Positions 1 to 6,738 of a DNA stretch of 12,483 bases are shown here, piece after piece. Both the position numbers and the translations under genes were made by a program. Source of the stretch: Lysobacterales bacterium (lineage in GTDB: Bacteria > Pseudomonadota > Gammaproteobacteria > Xanthomonadales > Xanthomonadaceae); NCBI GenBank assembly GCA_015655035.1, contig JAATFS010000236.1, forward strand, positions 1 through 12,483. Reading direction: 5' to 3'. The notes beneath the pieces were generated by a model. The model did no database searches and was not told the origin of the DNA. It saw nothing but the letters and a program-made list of their open reading frames with translations. The first letter of the stretch is position 1. Every line of letters begins with the position of its first letter.

Positions 1-662
1 AGATTTTCGGCCAGTTGCACGGTCAGCTCTGCATCGAAGCGCTCCAGCAAGCGCCCGCCCTGAACAAACATTTCCACCCGGCTGCCCAGCGCCTGCAACA
101 GGCTTGCCAGCTCGACCGCGATGTAGCCGCCCCCGACCACTGCGACCCGCGTCGGCGCGTGACACAGGTTGAAGAAGTCATCCGAGACGCCGCCCTGTTC
201 CGCACCGGGGATATCCGGGCGCAGCGGCTGCGCGCCGGTGGCGATCACAATATGCTTGGCACTGATCGGCACCTCGTTGTCGCAGACCACGGTGTGGCGG
301 TCGCGCAGCCGACCATGGCTCGGGATCACCACCACGCCGTTCTGGTCGAGCCGCTGCCGGTAGCTGGCGTGGATGTTGGCAATGTAACCCTGGCGATGGG
401 CGACGATCTCAGGCCATGACAATGCCGCCATGGCCGGCACCTCGAAACCCAGCGCGGCAGCCAGTTCGAGCTGACCGGCCAACCCGGCCGCCAGCCACAT
501 CGCCTTCTTGGGTACACAACCGATGTTGACGCAAGTGCCACCGAATTCGCCTGGCTCCAGCATGGCCACGCGCGCGCCATGCTGCGCTGCCCGGAACGCG
601 GCAGCCAGACCACCGGAACCACCGCCAATGACGATGACGTCGTAGTCGCGTTCGGCACTCAT
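1..662 (-). CDS. gor: Glutathione-disulfide reductase, N-terminal 220 residues (runs off the window)
   Basis: Cytoplasmic FAD flavoenzyme that reduces oxidised glutathione with NADPH. The open frame starts at the ATG at 662-660 and continues past base 1, so only the FAD domain and the start of the NADPH domain are present. Visible motifs: an N-terminal dinucleotide-binding loop GGGSGG (residues 13-18), the redox-active disulfide motif GGTCVNIGCVPKK with Cys44 and Cys49, the ATG motif near residue 142 that closes the FAD domain, and the second nucleotide-binding loop GGGYIAVE (177-184), which is typical of Gor rather than of lipoamide dehydrogenase or mercuric reductase. A GGAG sequence lies 8 bases before the ATG. 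The start overlaps by 4 bases (ATGA) the stop of a dehydrogenase remnant, suggesting translational coupling. The alternative, another pyridine-nucleotide disulfide reductase, is less likely given the GCVPKK form of the motif. Confidence 0.93.
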   Translation of the reverse strand, partial: MSAERDYDVIVIGGGSGGLAAAFRAAQHGARVAMLEPGEFGGTCVNIGCVPKKAMWLAAGLAGQLELAAALGFEVPAMAALSWPEIVAHRQGYIANIHASYRQRLDQNGVVVIPSHGRLRDRHTVVCDNEVPISAKHIVIATGAQPLRPDIPGAEQGGVSDDFFNLCHAPTRVAVVGGGYIAVELASLLQALGSRVEMFVQGGRLLERFDAELTVQLAEN

Positions 663-811
663 GCAAACCGCTCCACGCGATAAGGCGATGGATCGATTGC
701 AGGGGCCTTGCCCGTCGTTAGGTCGGCCATCAGTTGTCCGCTTGCGGTACTCATCGTGATATCGAGCATGCCATGCTCCGCCGCTAGCCAGACGTGAGGA
801 CGCCGTGGCAT
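659..811 (-). pseudogene. C-terminal remnant of a D-amino-acid dehydrogenase/oxidase-like flavoprotein gene
   Basis: A 50-codon frame (ATG 811-809, TGA 661-659) reads HVWLAAEHGMLDITMSTASG, then QLMADL, TTGKAPAID and PYRVERF. This is the usual C-terminal end of DadA-like FAD oxidoreductases, where the HGM motif and the GQL-ADL helix line the FAD-binding core and the protein ends in PY-ERF. Normal members have about 400 residues, so nearly all of the gene, including the N-terminal Rossmann fold, is missing. The homology begins about four codons after the ATG and only 3 bases (GGG) after the TAA of the DUF418 gene, in the same frame as that stop, so a deletion or an insertion junction probably lies here. 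AGG sits 6 bases before the ATG, and the TGA overlaps the gor ATG, so the fragment may still be translated and carry ribosomes into gor. It cannot be catalytic. The family call rests on remembered motif likeness. Confidence 0.72.
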
Positions 812-814
812 CCC

Positions 815-2032
815 TTACCTGGCGATTCCAGGCAATCGAAGATACGTGAACGCGCGCCACGCCCATTCCAGCGGGCCAAAGCGCAGTCGCGCCAGCCATA
901 ACCGGCTAACCCATACCTGCACCGCGAACAGCGCCAACGCGAATGGTAGCTGCCAGCTGCGCGGCAGGCGCTCGAAATAGCCCAGGCCATAGCCGTAGAA
1001 GATCAACGTGCACAGCACCGACTGCATGACGTAGTTGCTCAGCGCCATGCGCCCCGCCGGCGCCAGCCAGGTCAGCCGCGCGTGGAAACGCTGCACCCAG
1101 GCCATGTAGCCCAGGCACATCAACAGCCCGGCCACGCTGGACGATGCGTAGGCCAGCGATAGCCGCAGATCCAGCCGTCCCGGATCCATCCAAGGTTCAA
1201 GCCAGACGCTGATCAGCATCAACGACAGGCCCAGCGGCCAGGCAATCCAGCGCAATCGGGCGAACAGGCGCGCAAAGCGTTGCGGCGCCACGATCGCGCC
1301 GGAGCGCACGAACCAGCCGCCTAGCAGGAACATGCCCAGCATCGAGGGGCCATTGATCGTCAACCCACTCAGGCTGTCCCCCACATCATGCACGCGCTGC
1401 AACAACGCTTGCGCGTAACTGCCCGCGCCGTAGGCATGGCGCTGCGCCTCCACCACGCGCGCGGCCTCGGCCCCGATCCGGGCGATGCCCTGGTCCCAGG
1501 CCGCGTCGCCCTGCGCAAACGTCCCCAGCGCGCCATACAACAGCACCAATGCCGGCGCGAACAAATAGACCAGGATCGCCAGCCAAGGCAGTACAGCGGT
1601 CGGCACCGGCCGGATCGCCAGCAGGATCAGTGACAGCAGCGCATAGCTCACCAGCACGTCGCCCGACCACACCAGCAACGCATGCGCCAGGCCGATGCCC
1701 AGCAGTCCGAAACTTCGCCGCAGATAGAACGCAGTGAATCCGCGTCCCGCCTGCTCGGCGCGTTGCGCCATCACCGCAAAGCCCATGCCGAACAACAGCG
1801 AGAACAACGTATAGAACTTTCCCTGCACCAGGATGTAGACCAGGGTGTCCACCACGCGGTCTGCCCCGACCAGCGCAGGATCGACTCCACTCAGCGCCTC
1901 GTTGAGAGGGCCGACATAGGCTTCGATGTTCATCAGCAGGATGCCGAACAACGCAAAGCCACGCAGCACGTCCAGCAAGACGATGCGTTCGGAAGGTGCG
2001 ACGGGTTGCAGCGGAGGGGCTGGTCGGGACAT
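815..2032 (-). CDS. DUF418 (YeiB-like) polytopic inner-membrane protein
   Basis: Predicted integral membrane protein of 405 residues with about eight to ten hydrophobic segments. Family marks are the N-terminal IVLLDVLRGFALFGILLMN stretch, a FYTLFSLLFGMGFA segment, the APAGRMALSNYVMQS segment and the FGPLEWAWRAFTYL C-terminus, all typical of the DUF418/YeiB family. The function of this family is not settled; membership gives no substrate. The ATG at 2032-2030 was chosen because the usual short hydrophilic lead and LDVLRG motif follow directly. The frame stays open to another ATG at 2113, but the extra 27 residues do not look like family sequence. No clear ribosome-binding site precedes either. 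The gene follows slyD beyond a terminator and ends 3 bases before a truncated dehydrogenase fragment that runs into gor. Confidence 0.85.
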   Translation of the reverse strand: MSRPAPPLQPVAPSERIVLLDVLRGFALFGILLMNIEAYVGPLNEALSGVDPALVGADRVVDTLVYILVQGKFYTLFSLLFGMGFAVMAQRAEQAGRGFTAFYLRRSFGLLGIGLAHALLVWSGDVLVSYALLSLILLAIRPVPTAVLPWLAILVYLFAPALVLLYGALGTFAQGDAAWDQGIARIGAEAARVVEAQRHAYGAGSYAQALLQRVHDVGDSLSGLTINGPSMLGMFLLGGWFVRSGAIVAPQRFARLFARLRWIAWPLGLSLMLISVWLEPWMDPGRLDLRLSLAYASSSVAGLLMCLGYMAWVQRFHARLTWLAPAGRMALSNYVMQSVLCTLIFYGYGLGYFERLPRSWQLPFALALFAVQVWVSRLWLARLRFGPLEWAWRAFTYLRLPGIAR

Positions 2033-2146
2033 TAGGTCAAGCAAGGACTGGGGCGTGTTGATCGATACCGACGAGGCCACCCGAGCCGACCCGGCCGCGA
2101 GAGTTGAACACAACGCCCACTGGAATCCCGCCGGCAGCCCCTAATG

Positions 2147-2176
2147 CAGACGGCCCGCCGAAGGGCGGGCCGTCTG
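2147..2176 (-). terminator. Strong hairpin after slyD
   Basis: A perfect 13-base inverted repeat (2147-2159 with 2164-2176) surrounds a 4-base loop, placed 12 bases past the slyD stop codon. The stem is very GC-rich (GACGGCCCGCC core). There is no real T tract on either side, so termination strength is inferred from the stem alone. It would separate slyD from the DUF418 gene downstream. Confidence 0.75.
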
Positions 2177-2188
2177 GGAGCGCAGCGA

Positions 2189-2668
2189 TCAGTGGTGATG
2201 ACCGCCATCGCCGTGCACGTGGCCGTGCTCGATTTCTTCCGGATTGGCCTCGCGCACTTCCACGATCTCCACATCGAAGTGCAGATCCTTGCCAGCCATC
2301 GGATGGTTCAGGTCGACATCGACCACGCTCATGCCGACCTTCTGCACGGTGACCGCGCGCGGCCCGAAGTTGGTCTGCAGCACCACCTGCATTCCCGGCG
2401 CCAGCTTGGCGGTACCGAAATGCTTCTTGGGCACGCGTTGACCCAGGCCTTCGCGATACTCGCCGTAGGCTTCGGCGGCCTTGACGTCTACGCCGAAATT
2501 CTCGCCGGCCCGCTTGTCCAGCATCGCATTCTCCAGGCCCGGGATGATGTTGCCGTGGCCGAACAGGATCACCAGCGGATCACGGTCCTTGGAGCTTTCG
2601 ATCGGCTCCTGGCCGACTTCGGAAACGGTGTAGTGGAAACGCACGACGCGGTCTTTTTCGATCTTCAT
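2189..2668 (-). CDS. slyD: FKBP-type peptidyl-prolyl cis-trans isomerase SlyD
   Basis: Cytoplasmic folding helper with prolyl isomerase and chaperone activity that also delivers nickel in enteric bacteria. The 159-residue protein has the FKBP half domain at about residues 1-70 (LVILFGHGNIIPGLE is the active-site strand and loop), the inserted insert-in-flap chaperone domain at about 71-125, and the closing FKBP strand with NHPMAGKDLHFDVEIVEVRE (121-140). The tail EEIEHGHVHGDGGHHH holds six histidines close together but is far shorter than the long His/Cys/Asp tail of the 196-residue E. coli protein, and it has no cysteine, so metal binding is probably reduced. The ATG at 2668 gives the normal MKIEKDRVV start. 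The gene is divergent from the NlpC/P60 lipoprotein gene across a 111-base gap and is followed by a strong hairpin. Confidence 0.95.
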   Translation of the reverse strand: MKIEKDRVVRFHYTVSEVGQEPIESSKDRDPLVILFGHGNIIPGLENAMLDKRAGENFGVDVKAAEAYGEYREGLGQRVPKKHFGTAKLAPGMQVVLQTNFGPRAVTVQKVGMSVVDVDLNHPMAGKDLHFDVEIVEVREANPEEIEHGHVHGDGGHHH

Positions 2669-2709
2669 GCCTAACTCTAAGAAGTGGCTGCCCGGCGGCA
2701 GAGGGTAAA

Positions 2710-2751
2710 GACGGCTTGTCGGCCGTCCGGCGCGCCGCCATCATGACGGCC
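2710..2751 (+). promoter_or_regulatory. Two mutually exclusive hairpins before the NlpC/P60 lipoprotein gene
   Basis: GACGGC (2710-2715) can pair with GCCGTC (2722-2727), and GGCCGTC (2721-2727) can instead pair with GACGGCC (2745-2751). The middle arm is shared, so only one stem can form at a time. The element ends 28 bases before the ATG at 2780, in the 111-base divergent gap with slyD. It could be an mRNA switch, a pair of protein-binding half sites, or chance in GC-rich DNA. Confidence 0.3.
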
Positions 2752-2779
2752 ATCTCAAGCAACGCATTATCCCGGCTCG

Positions 2780-3319
2780 ATGCAGAACAAGCCAGTTTTC
2801 GTCCTACCCTTGCGCCTGCTTGCGCACGGGGCCGCGTTGAGCGCAGCCCTGATGCTGGCCGGTTGCGGGCATACCCCGGTTCGCACCGCCTCGGCGCCGC
2901 CGGTCCGGCATGCATGGCCGCAAGTGCCGCCCGCCGATCCGGCCGCCGCCAATTCAGTATTGATGCGGGCGCTGGGCCTGGTCGGCACGCCTTATCGCTA
3001 TGGCGGCAACACGCCGGACAGCGGCTTCGACTGTAGCGGTCTGGTGAGCTACGTCTATCGCGACGTGCTGGACCTGCAGCTGCCGCGGACCTCCAGTCAA
3101 CTGGCGTCGGTACAAGGCCCACGGATCGATCCGGATCGGCTCGCAACCGGCGATCTGGTGTTTTTCGGCAGCCGCGGCAATGTCTCGCACGTGGGGATCT
3201 ATGTCGGCGAGGGGCGGTTCGTGCATGCCCCAAACAGCGGCGGAACCGTGCGCCTGGACTACTTGGACGGCAGCTACTGGCGCGACCATTACACGGGTGC
3301 CAAGCGGGTTTTGCACTGA
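2780..3319 (+). CDS. NlpC/P60 (C40) peptidoglycan endopeptidase, lipoprotein
   Basis: Predicted cell-envelope cysteine peptidase that cuts peptide stems of peptidoglycan. The first 29 residues form a lipoprotein signal peptide with lipobox LAGC (Cys29); Gly30 at the next position is not an inner-membrane retention signal, so outer-membrane anchoring is expected. After a short Pro/Ala-rich linker, the NlpC/P60 domain spans about residues 55-179: GTPYRYGG (69-76), the catalytic Cys85 in FDCSGLVSYVY, the GDLVFFG strand (124-130), catalytic His137 in HVGIYVGEGRFVHAP, and third active-site residue His149. The size matches small Spr/NlpC-type hydrolases such as E. coli MepS. The ATG at 2780 is the only start that gives a proper signal peptide, though no good ribosome-binding site is seen. 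A second NlpC/P60 gene follows 88 bases downstream, a tandem arrangement that suggests duplication with separate roles. Confidence 0.92.
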   Translation: MQNKPVFVLPLRLLAHGAALSAALMLAGCGHTPVRTASAPPVRHAWPQVPPADPAAANSVLMRALGLVGTPYRYGGNTPDSGFDCSGLVSYVYRDVLDLQLPRTSSQLASVQGPRIDPDRLATGDLVFFGSRGNVSHVGIYVGEGRFVHAPNSGGTVRLDYLDGSYWRDHYTGAKRVLH

Positions 3320-3321
3320 AA

Positions 3322-3337
3322 TGTGATAGAAATCACC
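3322..3337 (+). promoter_or_regulatory. Possible CRP/Clp-type operator between the two NlpC/P60 genes
   Basis: The sequence TGTGA-N6-TCACC matches nine of ten fixed bases of the CRP-family consensus TGTGA-N6-TCACA. Clp, the Xanthomonas CRP homologue, recognises the same consensus and responds to cyclic-di-GMP. The site starts 3 bases after the stop of the upstream gene and lies 86 bases before the ATG of the next one, so it would act on the second gene. No convincing -35/-10 pair was found beside it. Confidence 0.45.
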
Positions 3338-3407
3338 CTGTTACACGCATAACTTTAACGTTTTTTGAACTTACCCGCAGGCTAAGGCAGGCATCATCGC
3401 GTATCGC

Positions 3408-4202
3408 TTGCAGATGTGTGATTCCCGCGTGACGATCGAAGAACAGCTCCAACCTGGCTCCGCCGCCCTTCCATCCCGGAAATTACTCCGTTTCTTCTGC
3501 ACCGCTGCTCTCTGCTTCACCGCGCTACCCGCCCTGGCACAGTCCACCGGCGGCGTCCCCCCCGAGATGCTCGGCACCGTCAACAACGGCGCCACCGCTG
3601 CACCGACTTCCAGCCGACCGAGCGCTTCGTCCACGACTTCCCGTAGCCGCGCCGATGCCGCCGCTACCGCCACCCTCGCCGCGCTGCTGCCACACTTGGC
3701 CGCCAACGACGCCATCCCGTTGATGGACCGCTCGGCAATGTTTGCCGGCGACCTGAGTCGGCTACTGGCCAACTACGACGTCTCCCAGAGCGCCGTCAAC
3801 GCCGCCGAGAACGCCGTGTCCGACGGCAAGGTACAAACCATCCTCAAGCGCGCCATGGCGATGCTGGGCACGCCCTACCGCTGGGGCGGCACCTCGCCGG
3901 ACGGTTTCGATTGCAGCGGGCTGGTCAGCTATGTGTTCAAGACCGCCCTGGGTATCGAGCTGCCGCGCGTGTCGCGCGAGATGGCCCATGACGGTGCCGC
4001 CGAATTGATCAAGGACCGTGCTGCGTTGAATGCGGGCGACCTGGTGTTCTTCGGCCGTCGCGGCCGGGTCGACCACGTCGGCATCTATGTCGGCGAAGGC
4101 CGCTTCCTGCATGCTCCCAGCACCGGCAAGGACGTCCGCGTGGATTCGCTGGTCAGCGGCTACTGGAGCGAAAAGTTCATGCAGGCCCGCCGCGTACTGT
4201 AA
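3408..4202 (+). CDS. Secreted NlpC/P60 (C40) peptidoglycan endopeptidase with long spacer
   Basis: Predicted periplasmic cysteine peptidase acting on peptidoglycan stem peptides. The 264-residue form has a hydrophobic signal segment (about 26-44) ending in ALA before Gln45, with no lipobox cysteine at the cleavage point, then a roughly 95-residue Ala/Ser/Thr-rich low-complexity and helical spacer, and the NlpC/P60 domain at about 143-264. Active-site residues are Cys169 in FDCSGLVSYVF, His223 in HVGIYVGEGRF and His235 in LHAPSTG. The domain closely matches that of the gene just upstream (shared GTPYR-GG, DCSGLVSYV, GDLVFFG and HVGIYVGEGRF), so the two are paralogues. The start is uncertain: ATG at 3408 or GTG at 3429 (giving VTIEEQLQPG) both lack a good ribosome-binding site, and the GTG form has the shorter, more usual N-terminus. 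A Clp-like site lies upstream and a strong terminator downstream. Confidence 0.9.
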   Translation: MQMCDSRVTIEEQLQPGSAALPSRKLLRFFCTAALCFTALPALAQSTGGVPPEMLGTVNNGATAAPTSSRPSASSTTSRSRADAAATATLAALLPHLAANDAIPLMDRSAMFAGDLSRLLANYDVSQSAVNAAENAVSDGKVQTILKRAMAMLGTPYRWGGTSPDGFDCSGLVSYVFKTALGIELPRVSREMAHDGAAELIKDRAALNAGDLVFFGRRGRVDHVGIYVGEGRFLHAPSTGKDVRVDSLVSGYWSEKFMQARRVL

Positions 4203-4224
4203 TCCGCCAGCATTGCATCCCTCT

Positions 4225-4251
4225 GAAAAGCCGCGCTCGTCGCGGCTTTTC
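4225..4251 (+). terminator. Rho-independent terminator after the second NlpC/P60 gene
   Basis: An 11-base perfect stem (GAAAAGCCGCG, 4225-4235, with CGCGGCTTTTC, 4241-4251) has a 5-base loop. The run of A on one side and of T on the other gives it the form of a bidirectional terminator. It begins 22 bases after the stop codon. Confidence 0.88.
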
Positions 4252-4475
4252 CCGTTTCAGGCTTGCCGAAAGACCGTGCCGGCCCCGCATTGACAGGCAG
4301 TTCCGCGACGCGGCCACTGGAACCAACCGCGCCAGGCCCTGGATATCGAATGGTCCGCGCGCTCGCCGGTCCCGGTGGCCGTGAACGAGGGCGGCCGCTG
4401 GCGCCTCAGGTCCTCCATGCCCGCCTTGGATCTACCGCCAATCCCGTGACACCTGCACGGGTCGCGGTTTCGCAT
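4252..4475. other. Long intergenic stretch with a coding-like 51-codon fragment
   Basis: No intact gene is visible between the terminator and the Fur-like site. One plus-strand frame (4294-4449, from just after a TGA to another TGA) is open for 51 codons without a usable early start. From about 4312 on, its codons have a strong G/C third-position bias and a natural-looking composition (GHWNQPRQALDIEWSARS, then VPVAVNEGGRWRLRSS). It may be the 3' end of a decayed gene whose 5' part is lost. I could not assign it to a family. Confidence 0.3.
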
Positions 4476-4494
4476 GATAATGAATATCATTAGC
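4476..4494 (+). promoter_or_regulatory. Fur-box-like operator upstream of the TonB-dependent receptor
   Basis: GATAATGAATATCATTAGC matches 16 of 19 positions of the classic Fur box GATAATGATAATCATTATC, with a perfect inner palindrome TAATGA-ATA-TCATTA. Its GATAAT (4476-4481) also resembles a -10 element, so a bound repressor would block the promoter. It lies about 120 bases before the receptor ATG and is the only AT-rich island nearby. Iron-loaded Fur would repress the receptor and the two overlapping downstream genes. Confidence 0.82.
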
Positions 4495-4556
4495 GACCGA
4501 GCTATACCTTCCTATCTTCCCCTTCATACCTGAACGCAGAGGGCTGTGCCTCTCCG

Positions 4557-4574
4557 GCGCGCGTGATCGCGCGC
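4557..4574 (+). promoter_or_regulatory. Short GC hairpin in the receptor leader
   Basis: A 7-base perfect stem (GCGCGCG, 4557-4563, with CGCGCGC, 4568-4574) has a TGAT loop, about 40 bases before the receptor ATG. It is preceded by a pyrimidine-rich tract (about 4504-4530) and followed by a short T run (4602-4607) 27 bases downstream. The run is too far away for a standard terminator. The element might affect leader translation or RNA stability. Confidence 0.25.
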
Positions 4575-4614
4575 TGCTGCCCAACGGCCCAGCCCCGCAC
4601 TTTTTTGGATCCCC

Positions 4615-6738
4615 ATGTCTGACCGCCCCACCCCGTTTCGCCTTCTCCCCCTGTATTCGCTGTGCCTGCTGGTGCCCCCCGTATTCGCGCAGCAAACCGC
4701 CTCCCGCGACGACGACAACCTCAAGCAGTTGGACGCGGTATCGGTGACCGGTACCCGCGCCGCCGGCCTGAACCCACAGACCGTGGAAGCGGGCACGTTT
4801 CGCGGTGCCGACATCCTCGATGTGCCTTCCACGGTCAACGTGGTCACCCGCGAAGCGCTGGACCTGCAAGCGGCCAGCGGCCTGTACGACGCGGTTCGCA
4901 ACACCGCCGGCGTCACCCGCCAGCAGAACGGCGGCGATACCTGGGACCAATTGGTGATCCGTGGCATTGCCGTGGAGAACCGCACCAACTACCGGCTCAA
5001 CGGTTCAATGCCGGTGATGAACTTCTCGCAGGTACCGTTGGAGGACAAGGAGCGGGTCGAGGTCCTCAAGGGGGCCTCCGCGCTGTACTACGGGTTCACC
5101 TCGCCCGCAGGCGTGATCAACTTCGTGACCAAGCGCGCCGGCAGCACCCCCGTCACTACCCTCGGCCTGACCCTGGACCAGTACGGCAGCGCAGTGGGCA
5201 GCGTCGACGTGGCTCGTCGCTTCGGCGCACAACAGCAGTTCGGCCTGCGCGTGAACGCTGCCGGTGGCGCACTGGGTTCCTACCTGGAGGGTGTCGACAA
5301 CGGCAGCCGTCGTTTCCTGTCGGCCGCGCTGGACTGGCAGGTCAATGAGCGTCTGCTGCTCAGGGGCGACTTCGAATACGACCATCGTCGCGTTATCGAG
5401 CAAGTGGGCGTGAGCTTGCCCACGGCGGTGGATGGGGTGATCACGCTACCGCAGCCGGTCGATCCCAAGCGCCTGGTCGGCCCGGACTGGGCACAGTTCG
5501 AAGCCACCACGCGCAATGCGTTGCTGCGCGCGGACTATGCGCTGGCCGACGGCTGGGCACTGACGGTGGAGGCCGGCCACTCGGAAATGGCGCGCGACCG
5601 CCGGCTGGCGATCTTCCGTTTCGCCAACAATGCCAGCGTCGCCAGCGGCGAGGGCTCGATCCGCGGCAACCAGCAGCATCACGTGGTGAGTTCGGACCTG
5701 CTGCGCGCCGAGTTGTTCGGCAATTTCGTCACCGGTGCGGTCGAGCACGAGCTGACGGTCGGCGCCAGCCGTACCGAGAAGGGCCAGGACCCGATCTACC
5801 AGAGCAACTACACCATCGCCTCGCAGAACCTGTATGCACCGCAGGTGATCACCACCGTCAGCTACGGCGCGCGCCCTACCACTCCCACCTCTGCGGCGCT
5901 GGATACCGAGGATAGCGGCCTGTATGTGGTGGACCGCCTCACGTTCGGGCCGAACTGGCAATTGATCGCCGGCCTGCGCCATTCTCGCTACCGCAGCGAC
6001 CAGGGCACCTCGCACTACGAGGCCAGCGAAACCACGCCGATGCTGGCCGGCATCTACAAGCTGGGCGAGCGTCTGTCGCTGTACGCGTCCTACGCCGAAG
6101 GTCTGGAAGAAGGCGAGGCCGCTCCCACTGGCAGCGACAACGAAAACGAGCGATTGGCACCGGGCATCAGCAAGCAGAAGGAGCTCGGCGTGCGCTGGCA
6201 GGCGCGCAATGGCACGCTGGTGTCGGCAGCGATATTCGATATCCAGCGTCCCGGCTATTACACCAATACCGACAACATCTTCACTGCGGACGGCGAACAG
6301 CGCTACACCGGCATCGAGCTGTCCACCCAGGGCCAGCTCACCCGCCAGTTGGGCTGGCAGACCGCGCTGCAATGGCTGGATCCCCGCTTCGATAACATCG
6401 GGGTGCAATACGATGACAAGCTACCGGAGAATGCATCCCGCCGCACCGGCAGCGCCTTCCTGACCTATGCCTTCGACGCCGTTCCCGGGCTTTCGCTCAA
6501 CGGGGGCGCCTACTACACCGGTCGCCGTCCGGTGAACGACCTAAATCAGGCCTGGCTCGGCGGCGTCACCTTGTTCAGTGCAGGCGCTCGCTACACAACC
6601 GAACTGTTCGGCCAGCGCACCAGTTGGCAACTCAACGTCGAAAACCTCGGTGAAAAGCGTTACTGGGCCGGTGCAGGTACCCGTTTGGCCGCTGGCTTGC
6701 CGCGCACGTTCAAGTTCACGTTCAAGATCGATCTGTGA
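4615..6738 (+). CDS. TonB-dependent receptor, ferric-siderophore type
   Basis: Outer-membrane gated beta-barrel expected to import a ferric siderophore or other iron chelate using TonB energy. The 707-residue protein has a signal peptide (1-25, cut after VFA), a TonB-box-like stretch LDAVSVTG (39-46), a plug domain at about 65-175 with DVPSTVNVVTREALD, the LVIRGIAVENRTNYRLNG segment and the RVEVLKGASALYYGFTSPAG signature (148-166), and a barrel from about 180 to the end. Barrel marks include LYASYAEGLEEGE, ELGVRWQ and the final LNVENLGEKRYW followed by FKFTFKIDL. The form fits the FhuA/FpvA-like siderophore receptor group. It has no extra N-terminal signalling domain, so sigma/anti-sigma control is unlikely. 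A Fur-like site upstream points to iron repression. The stop overlaps the next gene by 4 bases. The substrate cannot be read from the sequence; the binding-protein partners leave open a non-siderophore ligand. Confidence 0.93.
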   Translation: MSDRPTPFRLLPLYSLCLLVPPVFAQQTASRDDDNLKQLDAVSVTGTRAAGLNPQTVEAGTFRGADILDVPSTVNVVTREALDLQAASGLYDAVRNTAGVTRQQNGGDTWDQLVIRGIAVENRTNYRLNGSMPVMNFSQVPLEDKERVEVLKGASALYYGFTSPAGVINFVTKRAGSTPVTTLGLTLDQYGSAVGSVDVARRFGAQQQFGLRVNAAGGALGSYLEGVDNGSRRFLSAALDWQVNERLLLRGDFEYDHRRVIEQVGVSLPTAVDGVITLPQPVDPKRLVGPDWAQFEATTRNALLRADYALADGWALTVEAGHSEMARDRRLAIFRFANNASVASGEGSIRGNQQHHVVSSDLLRAELFGNFVTGAVEHELTVGASRTEKGQDPIYQSNYTIASQNLYAPQVITTVSYGARPTTPTSAALDTEDSGLYVVDRLTFGPNWQLIAGLRHSRYRSDQGTSHYEASETTPMLAGIYKLGERLSLYASYAEGLEEGEAAPTGSDNENERLAPGISKQKELGVRWQARNGTLVSAAIFDIQRPGYYTNTDNIFTADGEQRYTGIELSTQGQLTRQLGWQTALQWLDPRFDNIGVQYDDKLPENASRRTGSAFLTYAFDAVPGLSLNGGAYYTGRRPVNDLNQAWLGGVTLFSAGARYTTELFGQRTSWQLNVENLGEKRYWAGAGTRLAAGLPRTFKFTFKIDL

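Noticed and set aside
2033..2113. N-terminal extension of the DUF418 protein from an upstream ATG
   Set aside because: The 27 extra residues do not resemble family sequence and no better ribosome-binding site is present.
2144..2674. Plus-strand open frame of 176 codons covering slyD
   Set aside because: It lies antisense to slyD, whose family motifs are clear; the frame is a by-product of GC-rich codon bias.
3341..3397. Possible sigma-70 promoter between the two NlpC/P60 genes (TTACAC or TTGAAC with a downstream -10)
   Set aside because: No -10 sequence with acceptable match lies 16-18 bases from either candidate -35.
5446..6408. Minus-strand open frame of 320 codons inside the receptor gene
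   Set aside because: It is antisense to conserved TonB-receptor barrel sequence and its translation shows no recognisable domain.
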